Under the pieces are notes generated by a model. The model worked only from the letters and a program-made list of their open reading frames with translations, searched no databases and was not told where the DNA came from. This document shows positions 1 to 5,196 of a stretch of DNA of 5,196 bases, in pieces (positions within the stretch are counted from its first letter, which is position 1; each line of letters opens with the position of its first letter). The position numbers were made by a program, and so were the translations under genes. The stretch comes from Chloroflexota bacterium (GTDB lineage: Bacteria; Chloroflexota; Anaerolineae; Aggregatilineales; UBA2796): contig JAGHYP010000202.1 of NCBI GenBank assembly GCA_017743585.1, positions 1-5,196 of the forward strand, in the 5' to 3' direction.

Positions 1-1116
1 CGCCGCCGTTGCTTTCAGCGCATTCCAGAGGCAATCTGTGCGCAACCCGAGCCCGCGCCGCGCCAACTTGACGGCGCAGCATGGGACGTGCGCACGGTCG
101 GTCGCGCTTTCATCAGCGCGTTGCTGAGCGCCTTGCCGTTTCCGCTCAGCCAGATCGAGCGCTTGTTGGTGAGCATGCCGCATTTTGAGAGCGCGCACGT
201 CGCCACGCGCTATGCCCGCTGGCTGCACGAATCGCTCACAGCGCTTGCGCTGCCCGAAGCACGCCTTCACATCATGAGCGAATTAGACGCAGCTGCGCTG
301 CGCGGCGGCGTGTGGTCAGCGCAGGCGCCTGCCATTTTCGCACAAGCCGAGCCTGAGCCAAACGTCTTCAGCGTGACTTTTGCGCAGATGGCGCCAGCGG
401 CGCGGCTCAGCGCGCGGCTCGATCAGGCGTTGCGCGAAGGCGTGCCGTTCGCCAGCCTGATGACAGAGCGCTGCACGCCACAGACCTTCGCCGCTGCGCT
501 GGAAGATTGCTTCGCTTACGCCGCCGACCAGGCGCTCTACCCAACTGACCTGACGTTCATCTATCTAGGCGAGGCGAGCGCTGCGTCGCCCCTCTTCCGA
601 GCGACCGAGCGTTCTTGGGGGGCGCACGCCGCGCTTGAGACAGGCGTCTGCGCGCTCGCCGAAGGCCTGCTGCAATCGCCACCATACTTGCTGAACAGCT
701 ACGGCTTGCGCTATCGGACGCCTGAGGGCGACTTCGCCTATCTCGAGCTAGCGCCGAGCGGTACGCCGTTCCCGCGCGCGCTGCGCACTGTGCGCTTGGC
801 AGCAGCCTATGACGATCAGCCAATGCTCGAATGCGTGATCGGCATGCTCGATCCTCAGGCAAAAGGACAGATCACGCTCAGCGCGGCGGGCGGGGCGCTC
901 ACCTATACGCTTGAGCCAAGCGAGATCGGCGCTATTGCCCTGAACGAGTTTGCGCCGCCGTTGTGCATCCCTGTGCCGCAACCTGTGCGCGCCGCCGAGC
1001 CTTGCGTCGAGGCTGCTTTTCGGCTTGATGCACAGCGTCAATTGCGCGTGACAGCCGCCGATCTGCGCACGGGACGTCTGCTGCTGGAAGATGCTATCGT
1101 CACGACGTTGCATTGA
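1..1116 (+). CDS. Divergent Hsp70/DnaK-like protein with degenerate ATPase domain (5' partial)
   Basis: The reading frame is open from base 1 to the TGA at 1114-1116 (371 residues), so the true start lies left of the window; GTG at 88 is the first internal start but would cut into the fold. Read against Hsp70, the order is preserved. VSMPHFESAH (169-198) sits where DnaK has its VPAYF motif. SELDAAALRGG (277-309) replaces NEPTAAALAYG. IYLGEASAASPLF (559-597) replaces the VGGxTRxP motif. From about 688 a beta-rich substrate-binding domain follows, ending in an Hsp70-like stretch, FRLDAQRQLRVTAADLRTG (1018-1074). No alpha lid follows. The DLGGGT phosphate loop is absent, and the spacing from VPAYF-like to GGxTR-like motif is about 130 residues versus roughly 200 in DnaK, matching loss of subdomain IIB. 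I infer a cytosolic, probably non-ATPase chaperone-like binding protein. The Hsp70 assignment rests on motif order and is fairly secure; the function is not known. The HEAT-repeat gene follows after 18 bases. Confidence 0.72.
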   Translation, partial: RRRCFQRIPEAICAQPEPAPRQLDGAAWDVRTVGRAFISALLSALPFPLSQIERLLVSMPHFESAHVATRYARWLHESLTALALPEARLHIMSELDAAALRGGVWSAQAPAIFAQAEPEPNVFSVTFAQMAPAARLSARLDQALREGVPFASLMTERCTPQTFAAALEDCFAYAADQALYPTDLTFIYLGEASAASPLFRATERSWGAHAALETGVCALAEGLLQSPPYLLNSYGLRYRTPEGDFAYLELAPSGTPFPRALRTVRLAAAYDDQPMLECVIGMLDPQAKGQITLSAAGGALTYTLEPSEIGAIALNEFAPPLCIPVPQPVRAAEPCVEAAFRLDAQRQLRVTAADLRTGRLLLEDAIVTTLH

Positions 1117-1123
1117 TACTATT

Positions 1124-1129
1124 TACATT
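1124..1129 (+). promoter_or_regulatory. Possible -10 element (TACATT) of a leaderless-type promoter for the HEAT gene
   Basis: TACATT fits the TANNNT pattern known for leaderless promoters in some bacterial phyla and ends 5 bases before the ATG at 1135. No Shine-Dalgarno sequence is visible between 1116 and 1135. A second TANNNT match (TACTAT, 1117-1122) overlaps the region. The stretch is AT-rich compared with its surroundings, but such short matches arise by chance, and co-transcription with the Hsp70-like gene is equally possible. Confidence 0.25.
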
Positions 1130-1134
1130 GCCTT

Positions 1135-2127
1135 ATGAGCCAGAGCTACGCGCCACTGCTCGCCGAGACGCCCGACCGGGCGCGCCAGCTGAGCGACGCG
1201 CAGTTCGCGCAACGCCTGTATCATCTTGAGAACGTCTCAACTGAGGTGCTGCGCGCAGCGCTGTGTTACGGTCAGCGCGCTGTGCGGCGCAGCGCCGCTG
1301 AGAGCCTAGCACAACGCGCCGACTCAGAGGCAATAGCGGCGCTCAGCGACGTATTGAGCCGATGCACGCCTGCGGCGCGCGCGGCGGCTGCGCGTCAGCT
1401 CTCGGCGCTTGATTGGGAGGACGCGCAAATGCTGTGGTCAGCGGCGCTCGCCGACTCAGACGCACAAGTGCGCATGGCTGCCATACACGCGCTCTTCGAA
1501 GTAGACGCACCTGAGGCGCTTGATCTGTTGGCTGAGCAGTTCAACGCCGTGCGCTCGCCGCGTTTGCGCGCCGCGATTTTAGAGCATTGGGCAGAGCGCG
1601 GCGGCGTTATGCATCTCGATCTGGTGCGCGCCGCACTCGACGACCCGTCGCCGCAAGTCTGCCACGCCGCAGCGACCGCCATGCTAGATTTGCTCGCGGA
1701 GTCAGCGCTTGCGCCACTGGCACAAGCGGCACAGCGACGTCAAGGAGAGGCGAAAGCCGCTATTTTGCGTGGCATTTTCAACGCTACCAATTATCTGGGC
1801 ATCCAGATCGCTGAGAGCGCTGACTGTGACGCTATTTTAGATGCGCTGGCAGACGCGCTGCACGACTCTGAGCCTGAAGTGCGGCGCGCCGCGACTTGGC
1901 TGGCGGTCTGGATTCGGCATCCGCGCGCTGAGGCGCTCTTCGAGGCGGCTTACCGCGCCGAGCGCGACCCTGAAGTGCAAGCCTACATGCTCTACGTCGC
2001 GGTCAACCTGAGCGCGCCGTGCGCCGCGACGCTTTTGGCAGAGGCGCTGGCGAGCGCCGAGCCGCCCCTGCGCGATCAGGCGCGCTTCCTCGCGCAACGC
2101 AATGACGCGCATCACCAATCCTGCTAA
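1135..2127 (+). CDS. HEAT-repeat protein
   Basis: This 330-residue protein is built of tandem alpha-helical pairs of about 30-33 residues. The clearest HEAT units carry the D-x-x-x-x-V-R-x-A-A signature: LADSDAQVRMAAIHAL (about residues 105-120), LDDPSPQVCHAAATAM (168-183) and LHDSEPEVRRAATWLA (242-257). Weaker units fill roughly 45-105, 138-167, 202-240 and 273-305. There is no signal peptide or membrane segment, so a cytosolic scaffold is expected. HEAT and PBS-lyase-HEAT-like solenoids bind other proteins or nucleic acids and have no catalytic centre; the partner here is unknown. The ATG at 1135 is chosen because it is the first start after the TGA of the Hsp70-like gene, 18 bases upstream in the same frame. 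No ribosome binding site is seen. The last 26 bases overlap the start of the decayed methyltransferase reading frame, a spacing typical of an operon. The repeat-fold call is strong; any specific role would be guesswork. Confidence 0.88.
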   Translation: MSQSYAPLLAETPDRARQLSDAQFAQRLYHLENVSTEVLRAALCYGQRAVRRSAAESLAQRADSEAIAALSDVLSRCTPAARAAAARQLSALDWEDAQMLWSAALADSDAQVRMAAIHALFEVDAPEALDLLAEQFNAVRSPRLRAAILEHWAERGGVMHLDLVRAALDDPSPQVCHAAATAMLDLLAESALAPLAQAAQRRQGEAKAAILRGIFNATNYLGIQIAESADCDAILDALADALHDSEPEVRRAATWLAVWIRHPRAEALFEAAYRAERDPEVQAYMLYVAVNLSAPCAATLLAEALASAEPPLRDQARFLAQRNDAHHQSC

Positions 2128-2581
2128 CGCCATCATCGACCATCATCAAAGTGTATCCTGCGCAACCGCAAGGCGCGCGCCGAGAGCGGGCTGTGCCTCG
2201 CCGAAGGTATCCGCTTCGTGGCAGAGGGGTTCAGCTCGGCGCGCCGATTGCAACTGGCCGCTCATCCTGCTCATGGGCAGCGAGCGCAAGGGTCTGCCGG
2301 CGGCGCTGCAGGCAACGTGTACGGCGCTCGTGCGCCTGCCAATGCGCAGTCGCTGCGATTTGCTGAACTTGGCTGTGGCGTGCGGCGTGCTGCTCTACAA
2401 CAATTTTGAGCGCAACCGAAGCGCTTCAAGCGATGTAACAGCCACACAGCGTGTTGCTTCCCTAGACTCGCGCGATCAGGGCGCGCCATGGATGAGAAAA
2501 GCAGTACAAAGCCGTGCGCAAGCGGCTGAGAGCACGTCGAGAACGGAGCTCTGCTCGCGCAACAAGCTTGCGTGCGCTTGA
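2102..2581 (+). pseudogene. TrmH/SpoU-family RNA 2'-O-ribose methyltransferase remnant, frameshifted and internally deleted
   Basis: The intact family (about 250-270 residues) methylates 2'-hydroxyls of rRNA or tRNA using S-adenosylmethionine in a knotted SPOUT fold. Three pieces remain. ATG at 2102 opens MTRITNPANAIIDH, a family-like N-terminus. The substrate-binding domain signature continues one frame away at about 2158-2252, with LRNRKARAESGLCLAEG and then IRFVAEGFSSARRL. The C-terminal SPOUT motifs return to the first frame from 2255: WPLILLMGSERKGLPAAL is motif 2 (LLGSExxGLP), and LPMRSRCDLLNLAVACG is motif 3 (IPMxxxxxSLNVxxA), with the usual SLN serine replaced by Leu. Homology stops near 2416. 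About 100-150 codons of the middle, including the start of the SAM domain, are missing at about 2250. The first lesion lies between about 2140 and 2158. The two shifts cancel, leaving an open frame to the TGA at 2579-2581 that could be misannotated as a 159-residue hypothetical protein. No active enzyme can be made. The start overlaps the HEAT gene by 26 bases, so it was probably the third gene of that operon. Confidence 0.82.
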
Positions 2582-2650
2582 TTTCGGTCTCACGCGGGCC
2601 TCATCTTCACAGAGCCTCCAGACATCTCGCAAAAATGCTTCAGCAGGCTT

Positions 2651-2715
2651 TTGGCGATAGGCGCAAAATTTCGTTTTTGCCGCATAATAGAAAGCGGATA
2701 AAAATTCGTTATAAA
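2651..2715 (+). promoter_or_regulatory. AT-rich putative promoter region of the TIR-FGE gene
   Basis: This is the most AT-rich stretch of the window and lies directly upstream of the TIR gene. It holds -10-like hexamers (CATAAT at 2683-2688 and TATAAA at 2710-2715), but none is paired with a good -35 hexamer at 16-18 bases. A promoter here is inferred from position and composition. The gene should need its own promoter because it lies over 300 bases past the last recognisable upstream homology. Confidence 0.3.
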
Positions 2716-2717
2716 GG
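2713..2717 (+). promoter_or_regulatory. Ribosome binding site (AAAGG) for the TIR-FGE gene
   Basis: AAAGG lies 8 bases before the ATG at 2726, a normal Shine-Dalgarno distance. It matters because a second ATG at 2721 in another frame competes: that one has only 3 bases of spacing and opens a 95-codon frame without recognisable homology. The 2726 start is also fixed by an in-frame TAA at 2699-2701 and by the protein beginning directly with a TIR box 1. Confidence 0.5.
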
Positions 2718-2725
2718 CGTATGGC

Positions 2726-4267
2726 ATGGCGCGTGTCTTTCTTAGCTATAGCTCGCAGGATCGTCCTTTTATCCTTCAATTGGCAGAGCATTTGGTGCGC
2801 GCTGAACACGACGTCTGGCTTGATGTTTGGCGCCTCAGCGGACGTGAGCCTTATTGGGAAGAGATCAAGGCCGGCATTGAGCAGTGCACGCACTTTATCT
2901 TCGCCATCTCCCCTGAGTCGATCAGCCCTGAGAGCGGCTCGCGCATTGAGCTGGATCATGCGGCAGGGCTGCCGCTGGATCGGCGTCCGATCATCGTGCC
3001 AATCTTAGTGCGCGAGACCGACCTGAGGAGCCTGCCGATCGCGATCTCGCCTGTACAGCTGCACATCCACGACTTTGTGCATAAGCCGTACGATGCCATG
3101 CTCAGCAGCGTGCTGCACGCGCTCGCCGAGCGCAACTCGGCCGATCGCCCGCGATCGGCGCTCAATAGCGAGCAGCGCGCGGCGACTTTGCGCTTTGCCG
3201 AAGCGCTCGCCCTGATGCGCGAGGGCGCCTATGAGCAGGCCATTGAGATGCTAGAAGCGCTCGCCGCGCAAGGCTATCAGCCGCGATCTTTTTCACTGCA
3301 GGTGGTGATCGATCACGCTAAGCGCAGCCTGTACCAAATCCGCCGCCGCCAAGAAGCGCGAGCAGCCTATGAAGAGATCGCTGCCCTGCGCCAAGTCAAC
3401 CTTGAGCTGGCGCGCAAAGCCTGGGCGGATTTCCGCCGCAACTATCCCGAATACATTGACGATCCGCTTGATCTGAACCATCTGCTGCGTCCGCGCCACA
3501 AGCTTGCCGGCTCGGAGCAGAATGTATGCAGCATTCTGCCCGATTTCGCGTGGTGCGACGTCACAGCAGGCTACGTGCTGATCGAAGACGCGACCGATCC
3601 GCACAAATACAATCCAACCGGCTCAGGCGGCGGACTCTTCCAAGTCCCTGCTTTCAAGATCGCGCGGACGCCGATCACCAATGCGCAGTATCAGGTTTTT
3701 CTGGAAGCGCCTGACGGCTATCGCGATATCCGTTGGTGGACGTATTCGCTGCACGCCTCAGCTTGGCGGCGCAAGCGTCCGCAGCCCAAGCCCACTGTCA
3801 CTTCGGGCGAGCGCCTGCCGCGCACGCGCGTCAGCTGGTTCGATGCGGTCGCCTTCTGCATCTGGCTCAGCCATCGCACCGGCAAGCGCATCAGCCTGCC
3901 CAGCGAGCTGCAATGGCAGCGCGCCGCGCAAGGCGACGACAATCGGCGCTACCCTTACGGCAATCACTTCGACCCCAAACGCTGCAACACGCGCGAGGCA
4001 GGCATTGGCGCGCCGACCGCCGTAGACGCTTATCCAGAAGGCAGCAGCCCGTTTGGCGTGCTGGATATGCAAGGCAACGTCTGGGAATGGTGCTTGACCG
4101 AGTGGGGAACGGACGCAGTGCATCTGGAAGGCAACAATCCGCGCGTGCTGCGCGGCGGCGCGTGGTCTTCAGAAGGCGCGCTGGTCAGCACTTTCTACCG
4201 CTATCAGAACATCCCCGCCATCGAGCTTGATTCTATCGGTTTTCGTCCCGTCTTGTTACCTGACTAG
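2726..4267 (+). CDS. TIR domain protein with C-terminal FGE/SUMF1-like domain
   Basis: This complete 513-residue protein has three parts. Residues 1 to about 135 form a bacterial TIR domain: box 1 is VFLSYSSQD (4-12), PYWEEIKAGIEQC (42-54) carries the glutamate position (E45 or E46) that is catalytic in NAD-cleaving TIRs such as SARM1, and SPESGSRIELDHA (67-79) is the following conserved strand-helix. Residues about 146-255 are helical, with one TPR-like unit (around 154-180) and a charged, coiled stretch. Residues about 272-511 are an FGE-sulfatase (SUMF1/EgtB/PvdO superfamily) domain with its hallmarks: TPITNAQYQVF, LPSELQWQRAA (391-401), GNVWEW (450-455), RVLRGGAWS (473-481) and terminal IGFRPV. 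The two cysteines that bind copper in true FGE, which follow RGGS, are absent (Ser481 and Ser482 lie there), and no EgtB-type DinB iron-binding domain is present. So this domain is inferred to bind a ligand, not to catalyse. There is no signal peptide or membrane segment; the protein should be cytosolic. The role is probably defence or regulated NAD-dependent signalling, which is inference. Domain calls are strong. Confidence 0.9.
   Translation: MARVFLSYSSQDRPFILQLAEHLVRAEHDVWLDVWRLSGREPYWEEIKAGIEQCTHFIFAISPESISPESGSRIELDHAAGLPLDRRPIIVPILVRETDLRSLPIAISPVQLHIHDFVHKPYDAMLSSVLHALAERNSADRPRSALNSEQRAATLRFAEALALMREGAYEQAIEMLEALAAQGYQPRSFSLQVVIDHAKRSLYQIRRRQEARAAYEEIAALRQVNLELARKAWADFRRNYPEYIDDPLDLNHLLRPRHKLAGSEQNVCSILPDFAWCDVTAGYVLIEDATDPHKYNPTGSGGGLFQVPAFKIARTPITNAQYQVFLEAPDGYRDIRWWTYSLHASAWRRKRPQPKPTVTSGERLPRTRVSWFDAVAFCIWLSHRTGKRISLPSELQWQRAAQGDDNRRYPYGNHFDPKRCNTREAGIGAPTAVDAYPEGSSPFGVLDMQGNVWEWCLTEWGTDAVHLEGNNPRVLRGGAWSSEGALVSTFYRYQNIPAIELDSIGFRPVLLPD
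3140..3159. repeat. Perfect 9-bp inverted repeat inside the TIR-FGE gene
   Basis: GCCGATCGC and its exact reverse complement GCGATCGGC are separated by only CC. The palindrome falls within codons 139-145, exactly at the boundary between the TIR domain and the helical linker. The two-base loop is too short for a good RNA hairpin, no T-run follows, and it lies mid-gene, so it is not a terminator. GATC- and CG-rich coding DNA can give such a palindrome by chance. Confidence 0.5.
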
Positions 4268-4270
4268 CGC

Positions 4271-4276
4271 TATACT
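4271..4276 (+). promoter_or_regulatory. Possible -10 element (TATACT) of a leaderless-type promoter for the nucleotidyltransferase gene
   Basis: TATACT matches five of six positions of the bacterial -10 consensus and also the TANNNT pattern. It ends 7 bases before the GTG at 4284, so transcription would begin at or near the start codon itself. No Shine-Dalgarno sequence is visible between 4268 and 4283. A -35-like TTGTTA (4253-4258) is present but only 12 bases away, too close for standard spacing. Confidence 0.35.
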
Positions 4277-4283
4277 ATGCGCT

Positions 4284-5196
4284 GTGATCATCAGCTTGCC
4301 TAGCGCCATACTGCCGGCCTTGCAGCTGTTAGCCCGCAGCGCGCAGCAACACGATGTCGCGCTTTACGCGGTTGGCGGCTTTGTGCGCGATAGGCTGTTG
4401 AAGCTGCCTTTGAGCAAACCTGATCTCGACCTGGTCGTAGTGGGCGACGCCATATCGCTCGCGCGCGCCGTCGCTGAGCAGTATGGCGGCACGTTCACGG
4501 CGCATCCCAGCTTTGGCACTGCCACGTGGCACCCGCCTGCCGATTCAGGACTGCCCAGCTTCGATTTCGCCACAACGCGCCTTGAACGCTACGCCGCGCC
4601 CGCCGCCCTGCCGACCGTCACCTTGCTCTATGGCAAGGATTCGCTCATCCAAGACGCGCGCCGCCGCGATTTTTCGATCAACACCCTCGCGCTGCAGCTT
4701 GCGCCTGAGCCGTTCGGCAAGCTGATCGATCCGCTCAGAATCGGCATCTCGGATTTGCGGCGTTGCTTGCTGCGCACGTTGCATCCACATAGCTTCGAGG
4801 ACGATCCGACGCGCATTTTGCGCGCGGCGCGCTTCATCGCGCGGCTGAATTTGCGCCTTGCGCCTGAGAGCGCTGCCCAGCTGCCGCGTGCGCTGCCGCA
4901 TATCGCTGCGCTGAGCGGCGAGCGACTGCGCCATGAGCTCGATCTGATCTTGAGCGACGCAGCGCCTGCGCACGCCTTGCGCTGGCTGGCCGAGCATGGC
5001 GTCTTGAAAGCGATCCATCCGAGATTGGCTTTTGATGAGCGTTTAGCCGCAATTTACGCAACTTTGCCCGCCCTAAACGCGCCCGACGATCTCGATCCGC
5101 TCGTGCTACGCTGGGCGATCTTCGGCGGCACCCTCCCCGACGACCCTGCGCTCCTCGAGCGCCTCGCGCTGCCCAGAAACGTCCGCAAAGCGCTCT
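4284..5196 (+). CDS. cca: Class II tRNA nucleotidyltransferase / poly(A) polymerase family protein (3' partial)
   Basis: The frame is open from GTG at 4284 to the right edge (304 codons; family members are usually 400 or more residues, so the C-terminus is missing). The class II nucleotidyltransferase head is intact. GGFVRD is at residues 31-36. The metal-binding DLD of DLDLVV has its aspartates at 47 and 49. YGGTFTAHPSFGTA follows, then RRDFSIN (127-133), which helps define ribose recognition, then EDDPTRILRAARF (172-184) and GERLRHELDLIL (about 212-223), the neck motifs that template ATP and CTP selection. Such enzymes add or repair the 3' CCA of tRNAs in the cytosol. A-adding enzymes and poly(A) polymerases share this head and cannot be excluded from the part seen. 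GTG is chosen because the N-terminal helix before GGFVRD has the normal length; TTG at 4296 is a possible alternative. It starts 16 bases after the TIR-FGE stop and lacks a Shine-Dalgarno sequence. It is most likely an ordinary housekeeping gene. Confidence 0.9.
   Translation, partial: MIISLPSAILPALQLLARSAQQHDVALYAVGGFVRDRLLKLPLSKPDLDLVVVGDAISLARAVAEQYGGTFTAHPSFGTATWHPPADSGLPSFDFATTRLERYAAPAALPTVTLLYGKDSLIQDARRRDFSINTLALQLAPEPFGKLIDPLRIGISDLRRCLLRTLHPHSFEDDPTRILRAARFIARLNLRLAPESAAQLPRALPHIAALSGERLRHELDLILSDAAPAHALRWLAEHGVLKAIHPRLAFDERLAAIYATLPALNAPDDLDPLVLRWAIFGGTLPDDPALLERLALPRNVRKAL

Larger units (their letters stand above)
2420..2725 (+). other. Intergenic or decayed region without a recognisable gene
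   Basis: From the end of methyltransferase homology (about 2416) to the TIR gene start I see no convincing gene on either strand. The only long frame is an antisense one at 2462-2959 whose larger upstream part is the shadow of the TIR coding sequence. On the + strand there are only short, unrecognised frames. Composition changes at about 2625: the left part is GC-rich like the genes, the right part (about 2625-2717) contains A and T runs such as GCAAAATTTCGTTTTT. No terminal inverted repeats, direct repeats or transposase fragments are visible. Confidence 0.55.

Noticed and set aside
88..90. GTG at 88 as the true start of the first gene
   Set aside because: The frame is open to base 1 and the residues before it align with the Hsp70 ATPase region, so the gene most likely begins left of the window.
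1117..1134. Terminator between the Hsp70-like and HEAT genes
   Set aside because: The 18-base gap has no inverted repeat and no T-run.
2462..2959. Antisense 165-codon open frame
   Set aside because: About half of it is the reverse shadow of the TIR coding sequence, and the rest gives no recognisable motif. It would overlap a well-supported gene by over 200 bases.
2721..3008. ATG at 2721 as a separate gene or the TIR start
   Set aside because: It is out of frame with the TIR domain, only 3 bases from AAAGG, and its product has no recognisable feature. The ATG at 2726 opens directly into a TIR box 1.
3539..4264. Functional sulfatase-activating enzyme (FGE) or EgtB sulfoxide synthase
   Set aside because: The FGE cysteine pair after RGGS is absent (Ser481 and Ser482 occupy the position), and there is no DinB-type iron-binding domain as in EgtB. 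No sulfatase gene is nearby.
4483..5061. Several open frames of 60-160 codons on both strands over the right-hand region
   Set aside because: They are frame shadows of the nucleotidyltransferase, which runs open to the window edge and carries all family motifs in order.
1..5196. CRISPR array, tRNA or rRNA gene, insertion sequence
   Set aside because: No regularly spaced repeats, no cloverleaf-type sequence, no rRNA-like stretch and no transposase motifs were seen on reading both strands by eye.

Overview
The window is GC-rich bacterial DNA with every supported gene on the + strand. The protein mix suggests a Chloroflexota-type bacterium: a divergent Hsp70-like protein, a HEAT-repeat protein, a TIR protein fused to a formylglycine-generating-enzyme-like (FGE-like) domain, and a class II tRNA nucleotidyltransferase. 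The initiation regions of two genes lack a Shine-Dalgarno sequence. This taxonomic guess comes from family knowledge, not from a marker gene.

Region by region: (1) 1-1116 is the 3' part of an Hsp70/DnaK-like gene that enters from the left edge. Its ATPase half is degenerate: the second phosphate-binding loop is gone and a block the size of subdomain IIB is missing. The substrate-binding beta domain is retained. (2) 1135-2127 encodes a 330-residue protein made almost entirely of HEAT repeats, 18 bases downstream and in the same reading frame. (3) 2102-2581 holds the wreck of a TrmH/SpoU-family RNA 2'-O-methyltransferase gene. Its N-terminal and C-terminal signatures are both recognisable, but they lie in different frames and the middle of the protein is deleted. 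(4) About 2420-2725 has no recognisable gene and becomes AT-richer toward its right end, just before the next start codon. (5) 2726-4267 encodes a complete 513-residue protein: an N-terminal TIR domain, a helical TPR-like linker and a C-terminal FGE-like (C-type-lectin-fold) domain without the catalytic cysteines. (6) 4284 to the right edge is the N-terminal 304 residues of a CCA-adding/poly(A)-polymerase-type nucleotidyltransferase. It does not close in the window.

How they may work together: the Hsp70-like and HEAT genes look like a co-transcribed pair of protein-interaction factors. The TIR-FGE gene has its own upstream AT-rich region and ribosome binding site. It sits between a decayed RNA methyltransferase and a housekeeping tRNA-maturation gene, as an accessory gene would. 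It is the most interesting object here: a probable NAD-consuming or signalling TIR effector with a ligand-binding module of the fold used by several diversity-generating-retroelement target proteins. No reverse transcriptase or template repeat is visible in this window.
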